A stretch of DNA of 23,371 bases. It comes from Actinomycetota bacterium. Lineage in GTDB: Bacteria > Actinomycetota > Actinomycetes > Actinomycetales > Microbacteriaceae. The position numbers and the translations under genes are program-made. Each line of letters opens with the position of its first letter. Within the stretch, counting starts at the first letter, position 1. The notes beneath the pieces are model-generated. The model was not told where the DNA came from, did not search any database, and saw only the letters and a program-made list of their open reading frames with translations. The stretch is taken from assembly GCA_010028615.1 (NCBI GenBank), contig RHAS01000001.1, positions 1 through 23,371 of the forward strand, written 5' to 3'. Below are positions 7,584 to 14,052 of this stretch, one piece after another.

Positions 7584-8951
7584 TTGGCAACTAATAATTT
7601 AAACCCAGAGGTTACTGCTGCATTGCTCAAGGAGCTGGACAGTTACATATCCCTGCCTGCTGCCCAGCAACCTACCTGGCCTAGCGGGGAGGTTCTAGAA
7701 AATGTCAAAGCGACGCTTTCTAAATATCCGCCACTTGTTTTTGCTGGTGAAGTAGACATTTTGAAACAGCGCTTAGCTCAGGCAGCATCTGGTAACGCCT
7801 TTTTACTACAAGGTGGAGACTGTGCCGAAACTTTTGTTGACGCCACTGCCGATCGAATTCGAGCAAGAATCAAAACTGTTTTGCAGATGGCGGTTGTCCT
7901 AACCTACGGCGCTTCTATGCCGGTAATCAAGATGGGGCGAATGGCTGGGCAGTTTGCAAAGCCGAGATCTTCCGATTTTGAAACTCGCGACGGGGTCACC
8001 CTTCCGGCTTACCGGGGAGATGCAGTTAATGCATATGAATTTACCGCTGAGGCTCGAACCGCAAACCCAAAACGACTGTTGCAGGCCTATAACACCTCCG
8101 CTTCAACACTGAATTTGATCAGAGCTTTCACAATGGGTGGCTTTGCAGATCTTCGTTCTGTGCATGAATGGAATAAGGGGTTTATCGATAATCCGGCTAA
8201 TTCCAGATATGAGGTAATGGCCAGAGATATTGATAAGGCAATTAGGTTTATGGCAGCCTGTGGTGCTGATTTCAGTGAGCTTAAGACAACAGAGTTTTAT
8301 ACCAGCCACGAGGGTCTACTTTTTGATTATGAAAGACCACTAACCAGGATTGACTCACGAACTGGGACTCCATACGACACCAGTGCACACTTTATTTGGA
8401 TCGGTGAAAGAACCAGACAATTAGATGGCGCGCATGTGGATTTCTTCGCTAAGGTGAGAAACCCGCTAGGCGTAAAACTAGGCCCGGACACTTCTGTTTC
8501 TGATGTGCTGGGCCTAATTGAGAAACTAGATCCTAAGCGCGAACCAGGGCGGCTTACCTTCATAACCCGAATGGGAGCAGGCAAAGTAAGAGAGAAATTA
8601 CCTGCTCTAATCGAAGCGGTAAAAGATGCCGGAGCTTTGCCACTTTGGATTAGTGACCCAATGCATGGCAATGGCATAACCACGGCAAATGGCTACAAAT
8701 CAAGAAGATTTGATGATGTTTTGGATGAAGTTCGGGGATTCTTTGAAGTGCACCGTTCATTGGGAACTTTCCCTGGCGGTTTACATGTTGAGCTAACCGG
8801 TGACGATGTGGCTGAATGTCTTGGCGGTTCAGAACAGATTGATGAAAAAACTCTGGAAACTCGCTACGAAACTGTGTGTGATCCTAGATTGAACCATTCG
8901 CAGTCGCTTGAATTAGCCTTCCTGGTAGCTGAAGAGCTCTCTGCCCGCTAA
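7584..8951 (+). CDS. aroG: Class II 3-deoxy-7-phosphoheptulonate (DAHP) synthase
   Basis: First enzyme of the shikimate pathway: condenses phosphoenolpyruvate and erythrose-4-phosphate. The 455 residues match the class II (plant/actinobacterial) type and not the E. coli AroF/G/H type. Motifs are QGGDCAE (76-82, metal ligand C80), RMAGQFAKPRS (119-129), WIGERTRQLDGAH, NPLGVKLGP, RMGAGKVREKLP and SDPMHGNG with metal ligand H361. The TTG start at 7584 is supported by GAGAAGG (7573-7579) 4 nt upstream. It is the last gene of the glucokinase-plsC-DAHP run and ends one base from the convergent kinase stop. In M. tuberculosis this enzyme partners with chorismate mutase for feedback control; no mutase gene is in view. 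Confidence 0.95.
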   Translation: MATNNLNPEVTAALLKELDSYISLPAAQQPTWPSGEVLENVKATLSKYPPLVFAGEVDILKQRLAQAASGNAFLLQGGDCAETFVDATADRIRARIKTVLQMAVVLTYGASMPVIKMGRMAGQFAKPRSSDFETRDGVTLPAYRGDAVNAYEFTAEARTANPKRLLQAYNTSASTLNLIRAFTMGGFADLRSVHEWNKGFIDNPANSRYEVMARDIDKAIRFMAACGADFSELKTTEFYTSHEGLLFDYERPLTRIDSRTGTPYDTSAHFIWIGERTRQLDGAHVDFFAKVRNPLGVKLGPDTSVSDVLGLIEKLDPKREPGRLTFITRMGAGKVREKLPALIEAVKDAGALPLWISDPMHGNGITTANGYKSRRFDDVLDEVRGFFEVHRSLGTFPGGLHVELTGDDVAECLGGSEQIDEKTLETRYETVCDPRLNHSQSLELAFLVAEELSAR

Positions 8952-8952
8952 A

Positions 8953-10563
8953 TTACCGAGAACGAATAATTACTGTTTCACCGACTCGAAGTGTTGTCCC
9001 AACCGATTCAGAAGCTCCGGTAACTTTCTTGATTCCATAATCTTTACTTAGCCACTTAGTGTCAATCACAACTTTCAATCCAAGAGATTCAAGTAGAGAT
9101 TTAGCGGCCAAAATTGTTTCTCCGCGGACAGCAGGCATCTTGACTGTTTCAGCGCCTTTGCTAATCACCAGTTTCACACTTGAACCCTTGCCAACCTCTG
9201 GTTCATCAGGAACCACAGCAATTACTTGACCTTTTGTCACCGTGCTTGAGAACTGCAATTCCGTTGCTCTGACACTAAGGCCGGCAGCTTCAAGTGCCGC
9301 TGTAGCAATATCTTCCTGAAGGCCTGCAACAACAGGTATTGCGCCTAGGGAAACTTTTACATCAACTGATGAACTCACCGGTAACTCTGTGCCATCGCTT
9401 CCGGAGTAAGCGTAAACAATGCCTATCGGATATTCAGAGTTAAACCATTGGCTCACTTTTCCAAGACTTAATCTTGCGCCGATAAGTTGGGCAGTTGCGG
9501 TGGCTAAATCCTTACCGATGATATTTGGAACGCTTACTAATTCTTTGCCCTTGGAGATCAGCAAAGTTATTTCTGAACCTTTGGCGACTAACATGCCTGC
9601 GCTGGGTTCGGAACCGATGACGGTTCCCTCGGCAAAACTGCTACTAAATACTTTGGAAATTTTTATCGAGTCGGTAATCTCCGCAAGTGATGCCCGAGCT
9701 TCACTCTGCGTACTATCACTCAAATTAGGTACCGCCACTAGGGCACCAGGTCCTGCGCCAAACCACCAGCCAATACCAGAACCCAAGCCGAAAGTTATCA
9801 AACTCGCCAACAGCCACCTGACTAGGGGATTCTTTTTGTTGTGCTTGCTAAATGGTTTATCTTCCGTTGGTAATTCGCCAATAACCTCGGTGAAATTTAT
9901 CTGATCGGGTAACTTTATTGTCTTTGCGATTTCAGGCAACTCTGAAGCGGTATCGAGCCAGGTTAATACCTGCTGAGCATTTTGCGGACGTTTGGAGCTT
10001 TCTGGCTGGGTGCACCAAAGCATCAGTTCATCTAGTTTTGCTGAAACCCCAGAGTAAAGGGTTTTGGCTGATGGCACCCGCTGTGAGGTGTGCATAAAAG
10101 CAATCTGCATAGCATCATCGCCTTTATAGGGCTGTGATCCAGTCAACATCTCAAAGAGCATGATGCCGAAGCTATAGATATCACTTGCAGTTTCTGTTTT
10201 TCCCCGACGAATAACTTCCGGTGCAAGATATGCAACTGTTCCAACCAGTGAGCCTGTTTCCGTTTCGGTACCAAGTTCTCTGGCTAACCCGAAATCGGTT
10301 ACTTTTATTCGTCCGTCATCAGCAAGAATCACATTTTCTGGTTTGAGGTCACGATGAACAACACCATTGGAATGTGCCTGAGCCAGCGCCGAAAGGATCG
10401 CTCTGGAAACTTGATGAATCTGATCAGCTTCTAGCCGCCCGAGATCGCTTAGGGCTTGACGCAGGGTGATTCCCTGCACTAGCTCCAGCACAATGAAGGC
10501 GTTACCTTCGTGGTCACCCTGGTCAAATATGTTGACTAGATTGGCATGGCTAACTTTTGCCAA
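8953..10563 (-). CDS. PASTA-domain Ser/Thr protein kinase lacking the N-lobe (PknL locus, probable pseudokinase or decaying gene)
   Basis: Membrane Ser/Thr kinase homologue, 536 residues from TTG 10563. The kinase C-lobe is well preserved: HRDLKPEN at 70-77 (catalytic D72), DFG 90-92, a Thr-rich activation loop (ELGTETETGSLVGT) and APE 114-116. A juxtamembrane linker, one transmembrane helix (about 247-267) and four PASTA repeats (from about 276 to the end) follow. Set against M. tuberculosis PknB, HRD-to-DFG spacing is identical (18 residues), but about 62 N-terminal residues are absent. The missing part includes the glycine-rich loop, the VAIK lysine (PknB K40) and the alpha-C glutamate (E59). 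An in-frame TGA stands four codons before the TTG. No other frame upstream encodes an N-lobe. The start overlaps the LysM gene by 28 nt. Catalysis is doubtful; peptidoglycan sensing through PASTA remains possible. Confidence 0.85.
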   Translation of the reverse strand: MAKVSHANLVNIFDQGDHEGNAFIVLELVQGITLRQALSDLGRLEADQIHQVSRAILSALAQAHSNGVVHRDLKPENVILADDGRIKVTDFGLARELGTETETGSLVGTVAYLAPEVIRRGKTETASDIYSFGIMLFEMLTGSQPYKGDDAMQIAFMHTSQRVPSAKTLYSGVSAKLDELMLWCTQPESSKRPQNAQQVLTWLDTASELPEIAKTIKLPDQINFTEVIGELPTEDKPFSKHNKKNPLVRWLLASLITFGLGSGIGWWFGAGPGALVAVPNLSDSTQSEARASLAEITDSIKISKVFSSSFAEGTVIGSEPSAGMLVAKGSEITLLISKGKELVSVPNIIGKDLATATAQLIGARLSLGKVSQWFNSEYPIGIVYAYSGSDGTELPVSSSVDVKVSLGAIPVVAGLQEDIATAALEAAGLSVRATELQFSSTVTKGQVIAVVPDEPEVGKGSSVKLVISKGAETVKMPAVRGETILAAKSLLESLGLKVVIDTKWLSKDYGIKKVTGASESVGTTLRVGETVIIRSR

Positions 10564-11435
10564 GAGTCTAGCTCAATATAACCGACTTGTTCCAAGGTGA
10601 GCCTCACGCCGAGCTTAGCTGGCTCTGCTACTAAGGCTAACTCAGTGAGCAATTTTTCAGTCTGCTGGCGAATCCCTAAGTCGGGGAGCAGTCCGCTGCG
10701 CTGCATCTCGAGACAAAGAGCAATAATGATCGAAAACTCTGGCAGGTCAATTTTTCTAGCCGATTCAACGAGTGTGTTGGCGATTGCACTGGCTGTTTCA
10801 GAAAGTTGAACAAGGCTAGGGCAGTCCAATGCGCCATGGGAAATAGGAATCACTAATTTTGAACCTGGGGTGACTAAAGCATTCCAACTAAGACCGTTTG
10901 CAGATAGTAGCGCTTGCGTTGAAACACCGTGAAATGCTGCGATTCTTGACACCTGATCGCCAGCTTTGACTTTGTGGTAACCGTGGATAAGGCAGTGGAC
11001 AGGCGGATTTTCTAAGGAACTTCTAACTTGTTTAGTTTCGGCACTAAGACGTAGTACCGTACCGGGAAAAATCATGGCGTTGCCGGTTAGGTTGTTGAAT
11101 TTTTGCAACTCGGTAGCAGATAAACGATATCGTTCCGCGATTGATGTTAATGTCTCTCCAACTTTCACGATGTGGCTTGTTGGATTTTCAGGTTCCTTAA
11201 AATGCTCAATATTGACCGGAATTTTGAGTTTTTGCCCAGGAAAGAGCATGCTCTGCTCAGTCAGATTGTTCAGTTTTAGAAAATCCTCAATCGCGATCCC
11301 ATAGCTCACGGCGATTTCAATCAAATTCTCGCCATTCTGGAAGATGTGAAACCGCCCCTTGGTCTCGCCTTGAGAGCCGGGCGTAGGGTCTTTAGTCATC
11401 ATTCCTTTGGGCTGGGGATAAGAATATGGTGTCAT
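10536..11435 (-). CDS. Triple-LysM protein with degenerate transglycosylase-like tail
   Basis: 299 residues with three LysM peptidoglycan-binding modules at about 28-73, 87-131 and 152-197, each with the GETLxxIAxRYxLS...LNNL...FPGxxLxIP pattern. Residues 215-255 resemble the start of the lytic transglycosylase domain often joined to actinobacterial LysM proteins. The usual MQESG carrying the catalytic Glu reads MQRSG here (R246), and the domain looks shortened to the C-terminus. I see no signal peptide or transmembrane helix, which is odd for a wall-binding protein, and the frame offers no better upstream start. ATG 11435 has no Shine-Dalgarno sequence but a -10-like TAACTT lies just upstream, so a near-leaderless message is possible. 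ATG 11402 or 11399 are alternatives. The gene overlaps the kinase by 28 nt. Confidence 0.75.
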   Translation of the reverse strand: MTPYSYPQPKGMMTKDPTPGSQGETKGRFHIFQNGENLIEIAVSYGIAIEDFLKLNNLTEQSMLFPGQKLKIPVNIEHFKEPENPTSHIVKVGETLTSIAERYRLSATELQKFNNLTGNAMIFPGTVLRLSAETKQVRSSLENPPVHCLIHGYHKVKAGDQVSRIAAFHGVSTQALLSANGLSWNALVTPGSKLVIPISHGALDCPSLVQLSETASAIANTLVESARKIDLPEFSIIIALCLEMQRSGLLPDLGIRQQTEKLLTELALVAEPAKLGVRLTLEQVGYIELDSWQKLAMPI

Positions 11436-11485
11436 GAAGGGGGATAAGTTAGACGGAACTGCCTTGGGTGTGGCAATCTTAATGT
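11436..11485. promoter_or_regulatory. Divergent control region, LysM gene / Rv2175c homologue
   Basis: These 50 nt must hold or adjoin the promoters of both divergent genes. Minus strand: TAACTT at 11446-11451 fits a TAnnnT -10 box and lies 10 nt before ATG 11435; TTGCCA (11473-11478) is a loosely spaced -35. Plus strand: CAATCT (11474-11479) is a weak -10-like match 6 nt before GTG 11486. Neither gene has a Shine-Dalgarno site, so leaderless translation is plausible for both. Confidence 0.35.
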
Positions 11486-11833
11486 GTGACAGAGCCGTTG
11501 GACCAAGTCAGTAATTGGCTTAGCATTTCTCAAGCCGCCGAAGCGCTAAAACTTCCACCTGGAAAGGTGAAGCGACTAATCGAGGAACATCATCTAATCG
11601 CTGTCAAGCGATCTGGAGAACTCTCGATACCAGCAGAAATAATCATTGATGGTGAACCACTGCATTCACTCAAAGGGACAATCTCGGTCCTGCTAGATTC
11701 TGGTTTTAGCCTCGACTCAGCAATTAATTGGCTCTACACCGTTGAACCTTCGCTTAGAGGAACCCCGATGCAGTCGCTTCTTGCCGGAAGAAAATCTGAA
11801 GTTAGAAGACTGGCTCAATCGCTCGCGCTCTAA
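11486..11833 (+). CDS. Rv2175c-family DNA-binding protein
   Basis: Small actinobacterial regulator, 115 residues. The N-terminal winged helix-turn-helix reads LSISQAAEALKLPPGKVKRL (residues 12-31), followed by the family's VKRSGELSIPAEII strand segment. The C-terminal helical part contains SLKGTISVLLDSGFS and EVRRLAQSL. In M. tuberculosis, Rv2175c is phosphorylated by its neighbour PknL on an N-terminal threonine, which controls DNA binding. Here the tail before the helix-turn-helix is only about 11 residues, with T2 as its only Thr. The gene is divergent from the LysM-kinase pair and its TAA overlaps the stop of the convergent polyprenyl synthase by 3 nt. GTG 11486 has no visible ribosome binding site. 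Its DNA target is unknown. Confidence 0.85.
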   Translation: MTEPLDQVSNWLSISQAAEALKLPPGKVKRLIEEHHLIAVKRSGELSIPAEIIIDGEPLHSLKGTISVLLDSGFSLDSAINWLYTVEPSLRGTPMQSLLAGRKSEVRRLAQSLAL

Positions 11834-12936
11834 GAGTCCCGATCAATAACTTTCTTAGCTAGTAGCACAAGCGCAGATTTTCCGGATTCATCTAGCACTG
11901 ATTGTTCAAGTGTGGCAAGCGCTCGATCGCCTAGTTCGATAATCATCTTTTCAGTCTTCGCTAAAGCTCCTGAATCGGTAATTAGTTTTTGCAGAAAATT
12001 AATCTGCGTCGCATCTAGATTTCGACTTGTAAGCAGTTCTTCAAAAGTAGTAACCATTGACGGAGCTTTTTCAGAAAGCGACTGTTTAGTCAGGGCCACC
12101 AAAACAGTTCGCTTACCTTCCCTTAGGTCATCTCCTGCGGGTTTACCAGTGATTGACGGATCTCCGAAGACACCAAGAATGTCATCGCGGAGTTGGAACG
12201 CGATACCAAGTGGAATACCAAATTGACTAAAAAGGCCAAGCTCTGTTTGGTCAGCACCGGCGAATGCCGCGCCAATACGAAGTGGGGCCTCGATGCTGTA
12301 TTTTGCGGTTTTATACAAAATAACTTTTTCAGCTCGACCGACAGACTCGCTTATGGTTCTAGTAGCGGCCGCATTTTCTTCGAGGACATCTAAATACTGT
12401 CCCGCCATAACTTCAACTCGCATCAAGCTAAATTCATCGCGGCAGGCAGATTCAATGTTTTTATCGCTGGAGGACAACAAGGCATGTCCAAAAATCTCGC
12501 TAGACCAACCCAGCATAAGATCCCCAACTAGGACAGATCCAGCCACTCCAAAACGTTCTGGACTTCCTGCCCAATTTCTTTCGGTGTGCAAAAACTCAAA
12601 TCTTTTGTGAATCGCGGGAGATCCGCGCCTAGTGTCTGATTGGTCGAGCAGATCGTCGTGGACTAACGCGGCAGCGTGAAACATTTCTAATGCAGCGGAA
12701 ATGCCTACTATTCCTTCGAGCTCTTGGGAGCTGGGGGTTCGTCCATTTAGTGAGCTCAAAAACGAGTAGTAACAAAAAAGTGCGCGAAACCTTTTTCCAC
12801 CCTGCAATAGGCTGCGCGTGAATTCCACCACTGTCAGTAAATCGGGGGAAATGGCATCAAAATCCCTGGCTTGCCGGTCGCAAAACTGGTCTAGCTCAGC
12901 TTGAACCTGCACCAGGAACTGATCTTTGTTTAACAC
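11830..12936 (-). CDS. Polyprenyl (trans-isoprenyl) diphosphate synthase
   Basis: Head-to-tail prenyltransferase that extends allylic diphosphates with isopentenyl diphosphate; 368 residues. Motifs are GGKRFRA (47-53), the first Asp-rich motif DDLLD (94-98) followed by RRG (103-105), and the second, QLRDDILGVFGD, with DDILG at 251-255. The position matches idsA2 (Rv2173) of M. tuberculosis, so a geranylgeranyl diphosphate synthase type is likely. Product length cannot be read reliably; it could serve menaquinone, carotenoid or polyprenyl-lipid synthesis. The start is GTG 12936. A -10-like TAGGCT (12943-12948) ends 6 nt before it and the Shine-Dalgarno is weak, suggesting a leaderless message. 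It is divergent from the DUF3040 gene and convergent, with overlapping stops, with the Rv2175c homologue. Confidence 0.92.
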   Translation of the reverse strand: MLNKDQFLVQVQAELDQFCDRQARDFDAISPDLLTVVEFTRSLLQGGKRFRALFCYYSFLSSLNGRTPSSQELEGIVGISAALEMFHAAALVHDDLLDQSDTRRGSPAIHKRFEFLHTERNWAGSPERFGVAGSVLVGDLMLGWSSEIFGHALLSSSDKNIESACRDEFSLMRVEVMAGQYLDVLEENAAATRTISESVGRAEKVILYKTAKYSIEAPLRIGAAFAGADQTELGLFSQFGIPLGIAFQLRDDILGVFGDPSITGKPAGDDLREGKRTVLVALTKQSLSEKAPSMVTTFEELLTSRNLDATQINFLQKLITDSGALAKTEKMIIELGDRALATLEQSVLDESGKSALVLLAKKVIDRDS

Positions 12937-12942
12937 TGGAAT

Positions 12943-12948
12943 AGCCTA
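12943..12948 (-). promoter_or_regulatory. -10-like element for a leaderless polyprenyl synthase message
   Basis: TAGGCT on the minus strand fits TAnnnT and is separated from the GTG start by only 6 nt, the distance expected when transcription begins at the start codon itself. No good -35 is visible. Confidence 0.35.
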
Positions 12949-12986
12949 ACTTGGCGGAAAGCAATAGCATTTAAGCGGAGGTCAAA

Positions 12987-13334
12987 TTGGGTCTAAGTGA
13001 TAAAGAACGTGAAGTGCTTGAAGAGCTGGAGCGTCAGCTAACTGGAGGCACTACCAAGGCTAAACCGGAGCAGCCGGTTAGCCGAGTTCAATATGCAAGG
13101 CTTTTGGTCATTGGCTCCCTTTTAGTCGTATTTGGACTAGTTCTTTTAGTGTTTTCGACCACTATCCAGGCAGTTTGGCTAGGAGTACTTGCCTTTATTC
13201 TGATGCTGGCTGGGCTATTCTTCGTTAGCCAAAATTGGTCTTCGAAAGCGCTAAAAAGCGAGAAAATCGAGCCCAAACCTAAGCAAAACCGTGAAAGTTA
13301 TTTTCAAAAACGTTGGGATGAAAGAAACAAATAA
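12987..13334 (+). CDS. DUF3040 membrane protein
   Basis: Small actinobacterial membrane protein, 115 residues. It opens with the DUF3040 signature MGLSDKEREVLEELERQL. A polar linker, two transmembrane helices (about 39-57 and 62-81) and a basic, hydrophilic C-terminal tail (QNRESYFQKRWDERNK) follow. The TTG start is firmly supported by GGAGG (12977-12981) 5 nt upstream. The family is typically found just upstream of mraZ in Actinobacteria, as here, but its function is not known. It has its own intrinsic terminator (13354-13384), so it is transcribed separately from the dcw operon. A link to cell-wall growth is suggested by position only. Confidence 0.88.
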   Translation: MGLSDKEREVLEELERQLTGGTTKAKPEQPVSRVQYARLLVIGSLLVVFGLVLLVFSTTIQAVWLGVLAFILMLAGLFFVSQNWSSKALKSEKIEPKPKQNRESYFQKRWDERNK

Positions 13335-13353
13335 CCCTCAGTAACTAGTTTTT

Positions 13354-13384
13354 GGTCCTAGATCCGCATCTAGGGCCATTTTTT
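13354..13384 (+). terminator. Intrinsic terminator after the DUF3040 gene
   Basis: A 10-bp stem, GGTCCTAGAT (13354-13363) pairing with ATCTAGGGCC (13368-13377) including one G-U pair, with a CCGC loop. One base later there is a T6 tract (13379-13384). This is the clearest Rho-independent terminator in the window and separates the DUF3040 gene from the mraZ operon. Confidence 0.88.
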
Positions 13385-13425
13385 CGCTTAAAAATAGCCA
13401 TTTTTGGGCCAAAATGTAAATTTTT
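13379..13425. other. Phased A/T tracts upstream of the dcw promoter (possible curved DNA)
   Basis: Five A or T runs (13379-13384, 13390-13394, 13401-13405, 13411-13414, 13421-13425) have centres spaced about 10.5, 11, 9.5 and 10.5 bp. Tracts in helical phase on either strand bend DNA in the same direction. The first is also the terminator T-tract. The gene-free stretch 13335-13565 otherwise holds the terminator, the promoter and the MraZ boxes; no small ORF or RNA gene is apparent in it. Confidence 0.45.
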
Positions 13426-13482
13426 CCTCCACTAAATTACCCCTTGCATTTATTGGTCAAGACACGCCAAAATAGTAATTTA

Positions 13483-13526
13483 TGGGCAAAAAGTGCTTGT
13501 CTGTGGATGAAAGTGGTGTATTGTGG
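13483..13526 (+). promoter_or_regulatory. MraZ operator: direct GTGG repeats with exact 10-bp spacing
   Basis: GTGG occurs at 13503-13506, 13513-13516 and 13523-13526, exactly 10 bp apart. Two degenerate copies continue the register upstream (GTGC at 13493, TGGG at 13483). MraZ is known to bind short G-rich direct repeats spaced 10 bp in front of its own operon. The boxes overlap the probable promoter, consistent with autorepression. Confidence 0.8.
13497..13524 (+). promoter_or_regulatory. Candidate dcw operon promoter
   Basis: TTGTCT (13497-13502) and TATTGT (13519-13524) are separated by 16 nt, each matching four of six consensus positions. Transcription would begin near 13531, giving a leader of about 35 nt with GGAAAGGA (13551-13558) before mraZ. 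All three strong MraZ boxes overlap this promoter. Confidence 0.5.
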
Positions 13527-13565
13527 AGATAACTTTAAGGCACTCATCAGGGAAAGGATCGCGAG

Positions 13566-13997
13566 TTGTTTATCGGTACTAGCTATCCAAAACTTGATGA
13601 CAAGTTCCGCCTAATCCTTCCCGCCAAATTCAGAGATCGTCTGGCTGGGGGAGTAATCCTTACTAAAGGTCAAGAGCACTGCGTGAACATTATGCCGAGT
13701 GCCGAATATCTTGCTAAAGCTGCGGCAATTACTGAAGGCATGGTCGTTGGAACACCGAACCGACGCAATCTATCTCGCCACTTTTTTGGAATGGCCAGCG
13801 AGCAAGTTCCAGATGGGCAAGGTCGCATCCTCATCGCGCCAGAACTTCGCGAATGGGCTGAGCTCGGTAAAGACCTTGTTGTAGCAGGTGTTGGAAGACA
13901 CGTTGAAATTTGGAATCCAAAAATCTTTGCTGAACTGATGGCCGCTGGGGCTCAGGACTTCGCCAACTACACAGACGGGGAGGTGAATCTCAATTAG
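13566..13997 (+). CDS. mraZ: Transcriptional regulator MraZ
   Basis: First gene of the division and cell wall cluster; DNA-binding repressor that forms a ring and controls its own operon. The 143 residues contain two AbrB-like halves, each with the family signature: DDKFRLILPAKFRD (11-24) and DGQGRILIAPELREW (83-97). The TTG start is supported by GGAAAGGA (13551-13558) 7 nt upstream and by the usual MraZ opening MFIGTSYPKLDDK. A 10-bp periodic array of GTGG boxes immediately upstream is the likely target. The stop is followed by a 99-nt gap before rsmH, the longest gap inside this operon. Confidence 0.96.
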   Translation: MFIGTSYPKLDDKFRLILPAKFRDRLAGGVILTKGQEHCVNIMPSAEYLAKAAAITEGMVVGTPNRRNLSRHFFGMASEQVPDGQGRILIAPELREWAELGKDLVVAGVGRHVEIWNPKIFAELMAAGAQDFANYTDGEVNLN

Positions 13998-14006
13998 TTG
14001 CTAATC

Positions 14007-14052
14007 GCTGGTCTCCAGCTATTTACCCGGTGGCTATCTTCCCCGAAGCCAC
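14007..14052 (+). other. Structured mraZ-rsmH spacer
   Basis: Two small stem-loops are possible in this spacer: GCTGG/CCAGC (14007-14011 with 14015-14019, 3-nt loop) and GTGGCT/AGCCAC (14030-14035 with 14047-14052), the latter with a nested CTTC/GAAG option. No T-tract follows, so these are not intrinsic terminators. The frame of rsmH is open through the spacer from a TTG at 13998. Confidence 0.25.

Noticed and set aside
8930..8990. Terminator between DAHP synthase and the convergent kinase
   Set aside because: Only a loop-less AGAGCTCT palindrome is present; no stem with a T-tract on either strand.
10566..10760. Kinase N-lobe hidden in another frame upstream of the TTG start
   Set aside because: I translated the minus strand here in all three frames. 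Two are full of stops and the third is the LysM tail, with no glycine-rich loop or VAIK-like strand, even allowing a 1-nt correction.
13385..13565. Small RNA gene or short ORF in the mraZ leader
   Set aside because: The AT-rich stretch has no ORF with a ribosome binding site and no strong fold beyond the upstream terminator; promoter and MraZ boxes explain it.
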